In this document: positions 24,336 through 33,672 of the stretch, piece after piece | Layout: each line of letters starts with the position of its first letter | Numbering within the stretch: the stretch's first letter is position 1 | From: an uncultured Oscillospiraceae bacterium | GTDB lineage: Bacteria > Bacillota > Clostridia > Oscillospirales > Oscillospiraceae | Reading direction: 5' to 3' | Assembly (NCBI GenBank): GCA_934589525.1 | Contig: CAKTOB010000011.1 | Coordinates: 8,336 to 72,335, forward strand | Length of the DNA: 64,000 nucleotides | The notes under the pieces: model-generated | Database searches by the model: none | Seen by the model: the letters and a program-made list of their open reading frames with translations, nothing else | What the model was told of the DNA's origin: nothing | Translations under genes and position numbers: made by a program

Positions 24336-25865
24336 TTACGCAGATGCGCCGTCAGACGCCTCCAGCATGCCGGAGATCAGCATGAAGGCCAGGGAGGTGA
24401 ATTGGACGTCGAAGAGGGGTTCGCCGATGCTGTAGATCAGGAGGCTCGCCAGGAGGATGGGGTAGATTTTTCGGCAGAGGGGGTGCTTTCCCCGGTAGAT
24501 GCGGAGGGCGGAGCGGATCTGGAGGAACAGGAAGGCCAGCATGACGATGAGGCCGATGATGCCGCTGAGGGCCAGGACCTGGAGGAGGGCGTTATGGGTA
24601 TGGCCCACCACCCGGTCCATGTCGCCGTAGTAGAGCATGTTCATGGTGATCATGTCCACGCTCTGGCCCAGAAGCAGGAATTTCTTTCGGCGCAGCACCA
24701 CCCGGAGGCAGGCGGCCCAGATCTCTGTGCGGGAGGTAAAGGTCAGCAGGTCCCGGAGGAAATTCCGGTTGTCGGCCACGCCGACCTCTGCTGCGGGTTC
24801 TTCCGTGGGGGTCTCCGCGGGAATTTCCGCGGGAGCTTCTGTCGCTGCTTCTGTCGTGGTCTCTGCTTCAGTCTCCGCCGGGCCCTCTACCGCGGTCTCC
24901 GCTTCGGTTTCTGCCGGGGCAGTTTCCTCGGGGAGGACGTCGGGCTGGGGGGCTTCTTCGGCGGGCTGGGCGGCGTCCAGGGTCTCCTGGGCGGCGGGGC
25001 GGGCCAACTGGGCCGCCAGGGTGTTGCACAGGCCGAAGCCCTTATAGGAGACAAAGGTGGTGGCAGCGGCCAGGAGCAGAATGCAGAGGGTCTTCACGGC
25101 CTTCTTTTGGATGGGCAGCCGGTCCTTTGTCAGAAGGAGGGTCAGCAGGCCCACGCCCACGCTGAAGGAGACGTAAATGGAGCGGCAGTGCTGCATGGCC
25201 ATGGTCGTGTACATCATGGCGGCAAACAGAGCAAGCACCGCCCGGAGCCATTTTTTAGGGGTGCGGAGGAACTGGGCCACCGCCAGCCACAGGGCGATCA
25301 TAAACCAGGAGGCTGTGGCGTTTCTGTGGAGGTTAAAGTAGCTCAGGGAGCGGAGCATCCCGGTGCTTTGGGGCTCCAGGGCGATGAAGATGTACTCATC
25401 CCCAATGCGGATCTTGGGAACCATATTGAGGACCACCAGGAAGCCCAGTATGGACAATACCGCCAGCACGGGGAAGAGCACGCCGCAGAACCAGCCGGAG
25501 AGACGCCCCCTGCCCCGGGCATCCAGGGAGCGGGTCAGGTAGAAGACGGCGCACAGGACACCGGCCCGGGTGATCTCATTGGGGAGGGCATCGGACAGAC
25601 CGCCTACCAGCAGCCGGGCGATCATCAGCCAGATCCAGTAGACCGCCAGCAGCAGCGCCCCGGTGCGGCCGGCGTTTTTGGGCAGCCGGGCCAGAACCAG
25701 GCTCAGCAGGGAAAAGCAGAGCACCCGGCGGAGGGTCAGAAATTCCCGCTGAAGGTCCCAGGGGATCATGGGCAGCAGCACGTCACTCATGAGAATGAAG
25801 ACGCACAGGCAGATCAGCACGGCCTGGGTGCTGCGGCGCATTTGGGTTTCACGGTTCTCGATCAT
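24336..25865 (-). CDS. O-antigen ligase/polymerase-like membrane protein with T/E/P/A-rich loop
   Basis: A 509-residue protein with about ten to twelve hydrophobic segments. The conserved GHTHNALLQVLALSG near residue 420 is typical of the Wzy_C / O-antigen ligase family, which polymerises or transfers lipid-linked glycans on the outer face of the membrane. Between residues about 288 and 355 a low-complexity stretch built from PAET, EAET and TEEP units forms an acidic external loop not normal for the family. Last gene of the glycan operon. Start ATG 25865 after AAAGGAAC; ATG nine codons later is possible. Confidence 0.8.
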   Translation of the reverse strand: MIENRETQMRRSTQAVLICLCVFILMSDVLLPMIPWDLQREFLTLRRVLCFSLLSLVLARLPKNAGRTGALLLAVYWIWLMIARLLVGGLSDALPNEITRAGVLCAVFYLTRSLDARGRGRLSGWFCGVLFPVLAVLSILGFLVVLNMVPKIRIGDEYIFIALEPQSTGMLRSLSYFNLHRNATASWFMIALWLAVAQFLRTPKKWLRAVLALFAAMMYTTMAMQHCRSIYVSFSVGVGLLTLLLTKDRLPIQKKAVKTLCILLLAAATTFVSYKGFGLCNTLAAQLARPAAQETLDAAQPAEEAPQPDVLPEETAPAETEAETAVEGPAETEAETTTEAATEAPAEIPAETPTEEPAAEVGVADNRNFLRDLLTFTSRTEIWAACLRVVLRRKKFLLLGQSVDMITMNMLYYGDMDRVVGHTHNALLQVLALSGIIGLIVMLAFLFLQIRSALRIYRGKHPLCRKIYPILLASLLIYSIGEPLFDVQFTSLAFMLISGMLEASDGASA

Positions 25866-25895
25866 CCGAATTTGTTCCTTTCTGAGGGAATGAGG

Positions 25896-27293
25896 TCACT
25901 TGCCAGTGGCAATGGTCTCTTGGTTCATAAAGCCGCCGGTGACGGTGCGCCAGAGGATCTCCACGTCCAGGCGGACGCACCAGTTGTGGATGTACCACAG
26001 GTCCAGCTCGATGCGTTTTTTCATGTCGGTGTTGCCACGGTAGCCGTGGATCTGGGCCCAGCCGGTGATGCCGGGGCGGACCTGCTGGCGGACCAGGTAG
26101 CTGGGGACCTCCTCTTGCAGGTGCTCCACATGATAGGGGATCTCCGGCCGGGGGCCTACCAGGCTCATTTGGCCTACCAGGACGTTGAAGAGCTGGGGCA
26201 GCTCGTCCATGCTGGTTTTGCGGATGAAGCTGCCGAAAACGGTCTTTCGGGGGTCGGAATTGGTGGTCCAGGCGGTGTCGCTGTCGGCGTTCACCCGCAT
26301 GCTGCGGAATTTCAGCATGGGGAAGACCTTTTTGTTCCGACCGATGCGCTCCTGGACGAAGAACACGGGGCCGGGGCTGCTGAGCTTGACACCGATGGCG
26401 ATGGCCACCATCAGGGGGCTGGCGATGAGGATGCCCAGAAGGGAGAGCACAATGTCCATCAGCCGCTTCACCCCGGCGTTCACCAGGTTATCCAAGGGGG
26501 AGGCGTTCAAATCAATGAGCTTGATGTCCCCCAAAACGTCGATGCGGGGGTTGGAGGGGATGTAGTCGTTGTACAAAGGGATGATCTTGGCCCGGATGCC
26601 AAACCGGTTGGCGGCATCTACCAGGGGGTGGAGATAATCCTGCTCCCTGCCGGAGAGGGCAATGACCAGCTCGTCAATGTCCCCGTGCCGCTCCAGGATC
26701 TCATGGACCTGAGACAGCTCCCCCAACCAGGGCCCCAGGGTGTCGCCGCGTTTTTCTCCGATGTAGCCGTCGATGCAGAAGCCCATTTTGGCGTTGGACA
26801 GGACATTTTGGGCGTATTCCCTTGCCAGGCGGCCGTCACCGGCCAGGATCACATGGCGCTTGTTGAAGCCCATGCCCCGGACATAGCGCATAAAGCAGCG
26901 GACGGCCAGGTGCTTGGCGCAGATCAGGAAGGTGCTCAGGCCATAGAACCAGGCCATCATCACCCGGGAGACATCGTGGATGTGGCGTATGTACAGCCAG
27001 GCCATTACCAGCAACAGGCACAGGGCGTTTACATAAACCACGGCAAAGAGCTCCTGTCGGAGCTTGCGGTAGCGCTGGGGCACATAGACTCCCAGCATGT
27101 ACAGCAGCAGCAGCTGAGCGAAGCAGTAGGCCAGGATGATTTGAAGAAATTCCGGGCTCAGCAGGTTCACGGACCAGATGCCGTCCAGCAGCCGGAAGCG
27201 GATCTCGACGGCGGCAAAGTAGGAAAGAAAGGTCAGAACCACGTCGCTGAGCAGATTCAGGATATTTAAGATTCTTTGATTTTGTTTGATCAT
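25896..27293 (-). CDS. Polyprenyl-phosphate glycosylphosphotransferase (initiating sugar transferase)
   Basis: A 465-residue membrane enzyme that transfers a sugar-1-phosphate to undecaprenyl phosphate, the first step of glycan building. Four or five N-terminal helices, a central Rossmann-like domain (HVILAGDGRLAREYAQ near residue 147) and the C-terminal bacterial sugar transferase domain are visible. The catalytic part has KRLMDIVLSL, a hydrophobic hairpin, SPGPVFFVQERIGRN, KFRSMRVNAD, and RKTSMDELPQLFNVL...MSLVGPRPE with the Asp-Glu pair. A second enzyme of this type is at 52527. Its start overlaps the previous gene's stop by four bases. Confidence 0.93.
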   Translation of the reverse strand: MIKQNQRILNILNLLSDVVLTFLSYFAAVEIRFRLLDGIWSVNLLSPEFLQIILAYCFAQLLLLYMLGVYVPQRYRKLRQELFAVVYVNALCLLLVMAWLYIRHIHDVSRVMMAWFYGLSTFLICAKHLAVRCFMRYVRGMGFNKRHVILAGDGRLAREYAQNVLSNAKMGFCIDGYIGEKRGDTLGPWLGELSQVHEILERHGDIDELVIALSGREQDYLHPLVDAANRFGIRAKIIPLYNDYIPSNPRIDVLGDIKLIDLNASPLDNLVNAGVKRLMDIVLSLLGILIASPLMVAIAIGVKLSSPGPVFFVQERIGRNKKVFPMLKFRSMRVNADSDTAWTTNSDPRKTVFGSFIRKTSMDELPQLFNVLVGQMSLVGPRPEIPYHVEHLQEEVPSYLVRQQVRPGITGWAQIHGYRGNTDMKKRIELDLWYIHNWCVRLDVEILWRTVTGGFMNQETIATGK

Positions 27294-28060
27294 GATCTGC
27301 CACCACCCAGCTTTCGCAGTAAAAAGGTTCCGCCCTTTTTCAGCCAGTTCTGACGCTCCAGGTTTACCACCGGCAACTCCCGGTAGGTAATGCCGTTGGT
27401 CTCCAGCCAGGCATCCAGAAGGCGCTCCGACAGGTATCCGAATACCCGGCGGTTTCTGGCATCGTAGCCGGAAATGTCCACTTGGGCCTCAAGCCTAAAG
27501 AGGATGTCAAAAAGCCAGTCGCAGTACCGGTCCATCAGGTCCCGGCGCATGATGAACATATTGAACCGGTGGCCGGAGCGCTGGGCCATATTCCGGTCAA
27601 AGGCGGGCAGATACTCCGGGTACCGCTCCTCCAGCAGAGCCCGGGTCTTGTCCAGGTCCTCTTTGTGGTGGGCGTGAGCATACTGGGAATAGTTGGTCTC
27701 GATCCAGTAGTGCCGCTTTTTAGGCAGAATGACATCGGTGGTTTCCAGGAGCTTTTGGAGGGTTTTCTCCGTTAAAATCCGCTTTTTCCTACTTCCAAAG
27801 GGCTTTTCGGAAAAATACCGCCGATAGTGGCAGAGCCCTAAATACTCGCAGTCCAGATTTTTCCAGGCCCAGTACAGGCCGGTAAGCTCACAAAAGCTTT
27901 CGTTCTTGGGGGAAATATGGCTTCCCGTGTTGTCATGAAGAAACCCGTCCATAGGCCGCTGCCGCAGGGCCGTGCCCACTTCTACATATCGATACATCGG
28001 CTCCTCGCTCCGCCAATAGGGCTTGTGACAGGCGACAATGATTTGGATTTTTTTATTCAT
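27290..28060 (-). CDS. DUF4422 glycosyltransferase
   Basis: A 256-residue protein of the DUF4422 family, found in capsule and EPS loci and regarded as glycosyltransferases. Motifs present: IIVACHKPYW at the N-terminus, SFCELTGLYWAWKNL near 54, LGLCHYRRYFS near 73, and FNMFIMRRDLMDRYCDWLF near 165 with FGYLSERLLDAWL near 208. I start it at ATG 28060 behind AAGGAGA; the longer frame to 28111 has no ribosome site. Its stop overlaps the next start by ATGA. Confidence 0.85.
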   Translation of the reverse strand: MNKKIQIIVACHKPYWRSEEPMYRYVEVGTALRQRPMDGFLHDNTGSHISPKNESFCELTGLYWAWKNLDCEYLGLCHYRRYFSEKPFGSRKKRILTEKTLQKLLETTDVILPKKRHYWIETNYSQYAHAHHKEDLDKTRALLEERYPEYLPAFDRNMAQRSGHRFNMFIMRRDLMDRYCDWLFDILFRLEAQVDISGYDARNRRVFGYLSERLLDAWLETNGITYRELPVVNLERQNWLKKGGTFLLRKLGGGRS

Positions 28061-28150
28061 AGGGGGTCTCCTTGGGGGCCATATTCCGATAAGATAATTG
28101 CCGGGAATCACCTTTTGTTCGGAAATACAAGACCGTATATCGATTGGCTA

Positions 28151-28189
28151 AACCCGGCAATGCCGATTTTGCCTGGTCATTACCGGGTT
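28151..28189. other. Hairpin between rmlB and DUF4422 gene
   Basis: AACCCGGCAATG (28151-28162) pairs with CATTACCGGGTT (28178-28189), 12 bp with one wobble. No T run follows on the minus strand, so it is more likely a processing or stability element than a terminator. The gap 28061-28226 holds no gene. Confidence 0.6.
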
Positions 28190-28226
28190 CAATAATTCTG
28201 AATTCTTTCTAATAGAGCTGGTTCAC

Positions 28227-29246
28227 TCAGCGGTTGCCATACATCTTTTCGTAGTAGTTCTGATACTCCCCGGAGATGATGGTCTGCCACCAGTCCTTAT
28301 TGTCCAGGTACCAGCGAATGGTCTTTTTGATGCCGTCCTCAAACTTGGTTTCCGGCAGCCAGCCCAGCTCATTGTGGATTTTGGTGGGGTCGATGGCGTA
28401 GCGCATATCGTGGCCCTTCCGGTCCCCAACATGGGTGATGAGGGATTCGGGCTTGCCCAGCTCTTTGCAGATGATCTTCACGATTTCAATGTTCTGCTTC
28501 TCGTTGTGGCCGCCTACGTTGTAAACCTCTCCTACCCGGCCCTTGTGGATGATCAGGTCGATGGCCTTGCAGTGGTCTTCCACATACAGCCAGTCCCGGA
28601 CGTTCAGGCCTTCGCCGTAGACGGGCAGGGGCTTGTCCGCCAGGGCGTTGGCGATCATCAGGGGGATCAGCTTCTCGGGGAAGTGATAGGGGCCGTAGTT
28701 ATTAGAGCAGCGGGAAATGGTCACGGGCAGACCGTAGGTCCGGTGGTAGGCCATGACCAGCAGGTCCGCGGCAGCCTTGGAGGAGGAGTAGGGGGAGCTG
28801 GTGTGGATGGGGGTCTCCTCGGTGAAGAACAGGTCCGGCCGGTCCAGGGGCAGGTCGCCGTAGACCTCGTCGGTGGAGACCTGGTGGTAGCGGGTGATGC
28901 CGTACTTCCGGCAGGCATCCATCAGGGTGGCGGTGCCCATGATGTTGGTCTGCAGGAAGATGCCGGGGTCTTCAATGGAGCGGTCCACATGGCTCTCTGC
29001 GGCGAAGTTCACCAGGATGTCCGGGTGCTCCTCTTCAAAGAGCTTGTAGACCCCTTCCCGGTCGCAGATGTCCAGCTTCACGAAGCGGAAGTTGGGGTTG
29101 TCCATCACGGGGGCCAGGGTGCTGAGGTTTCCGGCGTAGGTCAGCTTGTCCAGGCAGACAATGCGGTAGTCCGGGTACTTGTTCAGCATATGGAATACAA
29201 AGTTGCTTCCGATAAATCCGGCGCCGCCGGTAACAATAATGGTCAT
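28227..29246 (-). CDS. rmlB: dTDP-glucose 4,6-dehydratase
   Basis: A 339-residue short-chain dehydrogenase of the extended type. TGGAGFIGSNF at residues 6-16 binds NAD; the STDEVYG motif near 127 and YSSSKAAADLL near 155 (Tyr-x-x-x-Lys) form the active site; SNNYGPYHFPEKLIPLMI near 186 is diagnostic for RmlB. It converts dTDP-glucose to dTDP-4-keto-6-deoxyglucose. I start at ATG 29246 after GGAGGCAATT. No RmlC or RmlD is present, so the product is not sent to rhamnose here but to the FdtA/FdtB branch. Confidence 0.96.
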   Translation of the reverse strand: MTIIVTGGAGFIGSNFVFHMLNKYPDYRIVCLDKLTYAGNLSTLAPVMDNPNFRFVKLDICDREGVYKLFEEEHPDILVNFAAESHVDRSIEDPGIFLQTNIMGTATLMDACRKYGITRYHQVSTDEVYGDLPLDRPDLFFTEETPIHTSSPYSSSKAAADLLVMAYHRTYGLPVTISRCSNNYGPYHFPEKLIPLMIANALADKPLPVYGEGLNVRDWLYVEDHCKAIDLIIHKGRVGEVYNVGGHNEKQNIEIVKIICKELGKPESLITHVGDRKGHDMRYAIDPTKIHNELGWLPETKFEDGIKKTIRWYLDNKDWWQTIISGEYQNYYEKMYGNR

Positions 29247-29277
29247 AATTGCCTCCAATTCCACCTATGTAAAAAAT

Positions 29278-30168
29278 TTATTTGTAACGAACCTTACCTT
29301 CAGATACAGCCCGCAGATGAGCCCCGTACGGGCTCTTCCCATATCGATCAGCAGCCGTAAGCAGCTTCTCCTGCGAAATCCATCCATTTTTATATCCGAT
29401 TTCTTCCGGAGCAGAAATGGTAATTCCTTGACGTTTTTCCATCATGCGAATAAAATCAGCTGCCTCCACCAGACTTTCCATAGTACCGGTATCCAGCCAA
29501 GCAAAGCCACGGCCAAGTAACTGCACATCCAGCCGCTCTTGCTTTAAATACATCTCATTTAGCGTGGTTATTTCCAACTCACCCCGGGCTGACGGAACTA
29601 CGTCATGTGCCATTTGAGAAACGCCCTGGGGATAGAAGTATAAACCAGTGATTGCATAATTACTTTTGGGATTCTGTGGTTTTTCCTCAACTGAAAGAAC
29701 TTTGCCAGTATCGTCAAACTCCACTATGCCAAATCGTTCAGGGTCATTGACATAATACCCAAAAACAGTTGCACGAAGGTTGTTTTCCGCATTTTGAACT
29801 GCCTCTTTCAGCACAGTGCTAAAGCCGTTCCCATAGAAAATATTATCTCCAAGCACCATAGCGCAGGCATCGTCACCGATGAACTTCTCTCCCAGCAAAA
29901 ATGCCTGGGCTAACCCATCAGGGCTAGGTTGCACCTTATAACTCAGATGAATTCCAAACTGACTTCCATCTCCCAGCATTGCCTCAAACCGTGGTGTATC
30001 GGTAGGCGTAGAAATAATCAGAATGTCCCTGATTCCCGCCAGCATCAATGTTGACAGCGGATAATAAATCATAGGTTTATCGTACACAGGTAGGAGCTGC
30101 TTGGATGTAACCAGCGTCAAAGGATATAGCCGAGTTCCAGCTCCACCCGCAAGAATAATACCCTTCAT
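29278..30168 (-). CDS. rmlA: Glucose-1-phosphate thymidylyltransferase
   Basis: A 296-residue nucleotidyltransferase making dTDP-glucose from glucose-1-phosphate and dTTP. The start [31 protein letters not shown] near 29, and LGDNIFYG near 109 are classical. Length matches RmlA. Base composition changes here: this gene and those up to about 38200 are clearly more AT-rich than rmlB and the genes beyond. Start ATG 30168 after AGAAAGGA. Confidence 0.96.
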   Translation of the reverse strand: MKGIILAGGAGTRLYPLTLVTSKQLLPVYDKPMIYYPLSTLMLAGIRDILIISTPTDTPRFEAMLGDGSQFGIHLSYKVQPSPDGLAQAFLLGEKFIGDDACAMVLGDNIFYGNGFSTVLKEAVQNAENNLRATVFGYYVNDPERFGIVEFDDTGKVLSVEEKPQNPKSNYAITGLYFYPQGVSQMAHDVVPSARGELEITTLNEMYLKQERLDVQLLGRGFAWLDTGTMESLVEAADFIRMMEKRQGITISAPEEIGYKNGWISQEKLLTAADRYGKSPYGAHLRAVSEGKVRYK

Positions 30169-30192
30169 GAAAATTGAATCCTTTCTATAGTT

Positions 30193-31359
30193 TTATCCAA
30201 GGGCTATTGTCTCTCGTGGGAATCTTTGGATTTTACGTTTGATTATTCTGACACCATTCATCATGGACAGCAGTACATAGCAGCAAAAGAATGTCCAGGA
30301 AACTGCAGAAAGAAATCCTGCCATTGAAAATGAAAATGCCTGCAAAAACATCAGATTAATAAGGTCTTTGGTAATACATAATAATACAAATAACCTAAGA
30401 AATACATAGCGCTGCGCTTCAAGCGCCTTAAAATCATTTTTGATAAAATATAAGAACCGGTATACGAATGCTCGAAGGCCACTTTCATGATTGTCACGCC
30501 GCAAACTCATATCCAGCCACAGAATGTCCTTCATCCATCGACGACGATACTTTTTCTTTTCCTGCGGCGACAATGCCTCCAACATTGGCATGAGAAGTTC
30601 TTTATCCATTTTAAGTAAATCTGAATAATACATTCTAGCAGACGCTGATAGCGTATCACTCTGACCATGACTGATTCCGCCATCCCGATGCCTAATAGTT
30701 ACATGATTCACATAATGAATAATGTAGTTTTCATTTGCCAGACGACAATGCATCGGAAAATCCTCGACCAAATTATAGTCTTCGTCAAAGTCGCCAAAAC
30801 AATCGAAGAAGGTTCTTTTGAAACAAGTGCTTGTAGTTGGCAAACACGCACCATAGCGGGCTAACATTTTTTTTAGAGAATCAGTGCTGACTGCTGTTTC
30901 CATCAAGGCTTTTTGAACGGGCAATGTCATGTAATAGCTCATAACCTTACGGAGTTTCTGATCGCACATGGCTGTTTGTGCCATTTCAATGCCACATTCC
31001 TCAGGTGCCTCCATAAACCCATCATGATAATGGTGCAAAACCTGCGTATTATATAATGCATCGTCTCCAGCGAGGAAAATGATGTAATCACCGCTACAGC
31101 AGGCCTTTACATGATTAAGATGTTTAACGGTCCCGACATTTTTAGGTTCCTGCCGTATGATAACTGATTGAATATTCTCTTTCTTATGCTTCTCAATATA
31201 GTTTCTAATTTTCTCAGATGGGAAGTTAGGTGAACCATCATCGGATACAATCAGTTCAATATTATCGTAATCCTGAGAAAGCACAGAATCAACTGCTGCT
31301 TTGAGATGTTCGAAGTGTCGGTATACTAAAACAACAACCGAAAACAGAGGACTAGCCAT
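30193..31359 (-). CDS. Family 2 glycosyltransferase with C-terminal membrane segments
   Basis: A 388-residue GT-A fold enzyme. FSVVVLVYRHFEHLKAAVDSVLSQDY opens the domain (in pieces), ELIVSDDGS near 35 holds the first Asp pair, and AGDDALY near 96 stands for the DXD metal site. The last ~80 residues contain two hydrophobic helices, which may anchor it to the membrane. It probably adds one sugar of the repeat unit; donor and acceptor are unknown. AT-rich like its neighbours; start ATG 31359 behind AAAGGAGGG. Confidence 0.88.
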   Translation of the reverse strand: MASPLFSVVVLVYRHFEHLKAAVDSVLSQDYDNIELIVSDDGSPNFPSEKIRNYIEKHKKENIQSVIIRQEPKNVGTVKHLNHVKACCSGDYIIFLAGDDALYNTQVLHHYHDGFMEAPEECGIEMAQTAMCDQKLRKVMSYYMTLPVQKALMETAVSTDSLKKMLARYGACLPTTSTCFKRTFFDCFGDFDEDYNLVEDFPMHCRLANENYIIHYVNHVTIRHRDGGISHGQSDTLSASARMYYSDLLKMDKELLMPMLEALSPQEKKKYRRRWMKDILWLDMSLRRDNHESGLRAFVYRFLYFIKNDFKALEAQRYVFLRLFVLLCITKDLINLMFLQAFSFSMAGFLSAVSWTFFCCYVLLSMMNGVRIIKRKIQRFPRETIALG

Positions 31360-31361
31360 AA

Positions 31362-32723
31362 TTACAAATCCCTCCTTTCCTTAAGTGACAAGGAAACAGT
31401 CATAACACAAGAAACTAAACGAAGCAACACGTATCCACCCGCCGCAACCGCAAACAGCACAGCCCATAGCAATGAAGCATTATGTATTGGCAATATTCTC
31501 ACCTGTATCCCATAAAACAGGAAACACAATGTATACACAGCGTTCAAACTCGGTGAGGTTTTTTTCTTGTATAGCCAAAAATACAACAAAACTACCGCAC
31601 TAATAAGGGTGGTTAACAGTCTCATTTCCGGAATTTGCTGGGCAAAATAAAACAGCAAAAGTACTAATAACAGCGTCACTAAAGTGCGATTGTCATATTT
31701 AATTTTAAACCCACTTGCATGCTGACGATAGAATTTTGACTGCAGTAAAAATCGTAGATGCTTGACTTTCCACATCAAGCGGTCATAATACGACATATAC
31801 TCCCATTCGAATTCGCTTACAATTCTCGCTCGAATCGCTTCCGTGCAATGCCTGCACTTTTTCAAATTCTTCTTGTCCCGATTTTTTTGCAGTTCCGGTA
31901 TGGAAATGTTCTCCAGCATACGAACACACTCTTCATAGTGCTGTATGCCCAATGTTTCATTGATGTTGCTGAGACTGTTCGATATGCCACCATACCGGTA
32001 AATCGTTACAGTATCGTCAATACAAGTAATCTTTGTTCCTCTCTGTGTGATTAAAAGCCATGTGGGCCAATCTTCTGTAAATTTATATTCTGCATCAAAT
32101 CCGCCTATTTCGTCGTATAACTCTCTTGTCCAAAACACAGCTGGTGCATTGATATGTTCGCACCACGCCTGCGTACTCAATAAGTTGAACTGTCCAACAC
32201 AGTTACTAGACTGCATCTTCTGAATAGACTGAACGCTAGGATAATAATCTGTCGTCAATACGCCTTCCTGAGTACAAGCCACCGACCGCCCCGCAATAAT
32301 CCGTATATTCTCATCTCGTAAAAAGCGACGTGCAATGCTACTCACAGTCGATGACTTATAAAGCATATCATCACCCGCATGGAGTTTAAAGATTTTTCCA
32401 GACGATAGTGCAATACCCTTCATTGCATTGCTTGTTGTTCCAACATTTTCTTCCTGTTGAAACACAACATAGTTCTTTAGATTCGGCTGTTTCAATTCTT
32501 CGATCAACTTTATTGTTTTTTCTACATCAAAATCTTGGCTCGCATCATCGCACACAATTAGCTCAAGATAAGGGTAGTCTTGCTTTAAAATTGACTTGAG
32601 GCAGGGCCTTAAAAACTCCTGCTGGTTATAAGTCAAAACGATTATAGAAACCAGCGGATATTTTCTTTTGCCTACCTTAACTATCTGATTTGACATTCTA
32701 TCGAAACTATTTTCTTTTATCAT
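31362..32723 (-). CDS. Family 2 glycosyltransferase with membrane tail
   Basis: A 453-residue GT-A enzyme: LVSIIVLTYNQQEFLRPCL near residue 22, ELIVCDDASQDF near 55, and the metal site AGDD near 115. Residues about 340-440 contain four hydrophobic segments (for example LVTLLLVLLLFYFA and AVVLLYFWLY). It overlaps in design with the next gene downstream, which also ends in membrane helices, so the pair may work in sequence. ATG 32723 with GGGG close by; ATG ten codons in is possible. Confidence 0.87.
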   Translation of the reverse strand: MIKENSFDRMSNQIVKVGKRKYPLVSIIVLTYNQQEFLRPCLKSILKQDYPYLELIVCDDASQDFDVEKTIKLIEELKQPNLKNYVVFQQEENVGTTSNAMKGIALSSGKIFKLHAGDDMLYKSSTVSSIARRFLRDENIRIIAGRSVACTQEGVLTTDYYPSVQSIQKMQSSNCVGQFNLLSTQAWCEHINAPAVFWTRELYDEIGGFDAEYKFTEDWPTWLLITQRGTKITCIDDTVTIYRYGGISNSLSNINETLGIQHYEECVRMLENISIPELQKNRDKKNLKKCRHCTEAIRARIVSEFEWEYMSYYDRLMWKVKHLRFLLQSKFYRQHASGFKIKYDNRTLVTLLLVLLLFYFAQQIPEMRLLTTLISAVVLLYFWLYKKKTSPSLNAVYTLCFLFYGIQVRILPIHNASLLWAVLFAVAAGGYVLLRLVSCVMTVSLSLKERRDL

Positions 32724-32805
32724 TTTTCCCCGTTCTCTTATTCTTTCATTACAATGCTACTTCTATACAGTCATAACCTACGTCGCTTACTAAGAATTAC
32801 GTGCC

Positions 32806-33672
32806 TTATTTATCCACGTTGGACGGATGTTTTCCGTCCAGGTCATACACATAGAATCCTTTTCCAGTTTTGATTCCCAGCCATCCGCCTCGAACCATCT
32901 TTCTCAGCAAAGGATGAGGGCGATACTTGGTATCTCCAGTTTCAGACTGCAAGACCTCCATAATTGCGAGGCAAATATCCAGTCCTATCATATCCCCAAG
33001 CTCCAACGGCCCCATAGGATAATTTGCACCCAACTTCATAGCCGAATCAATGCAATCCGCAGAAGTAATTCCATCTGCATATAAGCCGATTGCCTCATTA
33101 ATCATAGGGATCAGCACCCGATTCACAACAAAACCGGAATGATCCTTCACTTCTATCGGGCATTTACCCAGTTCCCGTGCTATCTGGATAATTCTATTAA
33201 CTATTTCACGAGAGGTATTCAGAGAAGGAGCAACCTCAACCAGCTTCATAACTGGCGCTGGATTGAAGAAATGCATTCCAATAACACTATGCTGAATACC
33301 ATTTGCAATTTCAGTAATCGACAATGATGATGTATTTGTAGCGAATATGCACTTCTCCTGGCAAACGGCATCAAGTTGTCTGAACAATTGTTGCTTTGCC
33401 ACTAGAGATTCTTCAATGGATTCAATGACAAGTTCACACTCTGTGAGTTCATCATATGTCCCAATTGTAATGTTGGACAACACCGAAGTCATATCCTCTT
33501 GGGTCATTTTTCCTTTTTTTACTCTGCTAGAAAGCCGCTTTGAAATAACTATTTTTCCTTTTTCGGCAGATGCTTTTGAGCGGCTACACAGAATCACGTT
33601 AAAATCATGCTGTGCAAAAATCTGAGCTATTCCACTCCCCATTGTACCTGCGCCAACAATGCCTACATTCAT
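32806..33672 (-). CDS. hbd: 3-hydroxybutyryl-CoA dehydrogenase
   Basis: A 288-residue NAD(P)-dependent enzyme that interconverts acetoacetyl-CoA and 3-hydroxybutyryl-CoA. VGIVGAGTMGSGIAQIFAQ opens the Rossmann fold; NTSSLSITEIA near 116 and GMHFFNPAPVMKLVEV near 136 hold the catalytic Ser/His region; KDHSGFVVNRVLIPMINEA near 184 starts the dimer domain. Family members give the (S) isomer. The start (ATG 33672) overlaps the thiolase stop as ATGA. In clostridia this gene normally sits in a butyrate operon with crotonase and Bcd; here those are missing and it is embedded in a sugar locus. Confidence 0.95.
   Translation of the reverse strand: MNVGIVGAGTMGSGIAQIFAQHDFNVILCSRSKASAEKGKIVISKRLSSRVKKGKMTQEDMTSVLSNITIGTYDELTECELVIESIEESLVAKQQLFRQLDAVCQEKCIFATNTSSLSITEIANGIQHSVIGMHFFNPAPVMKLVEVAPSLNTSREIVNRIIQIARELGKCPIEVKDHSGFVVNRVLIPMINEAIGLYADGITSADCIDSAMKLGANYPMGPLELGDMIGLDICLAIMEVLQSETGDTKYRPHPLLRKMVRGGWLGIKTGKGFYVYDLDGKHPSNVDK

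Noticed and set aside
24324-27269. 981-codon plus-strand frame opposite the glycan genes
   Set aside because: The repeated Arg/Gly/Phe stretch (FCRGLCFSLRR type) is the antisense of the T/E/P/A repeat; the minus strand has standard enzymes.
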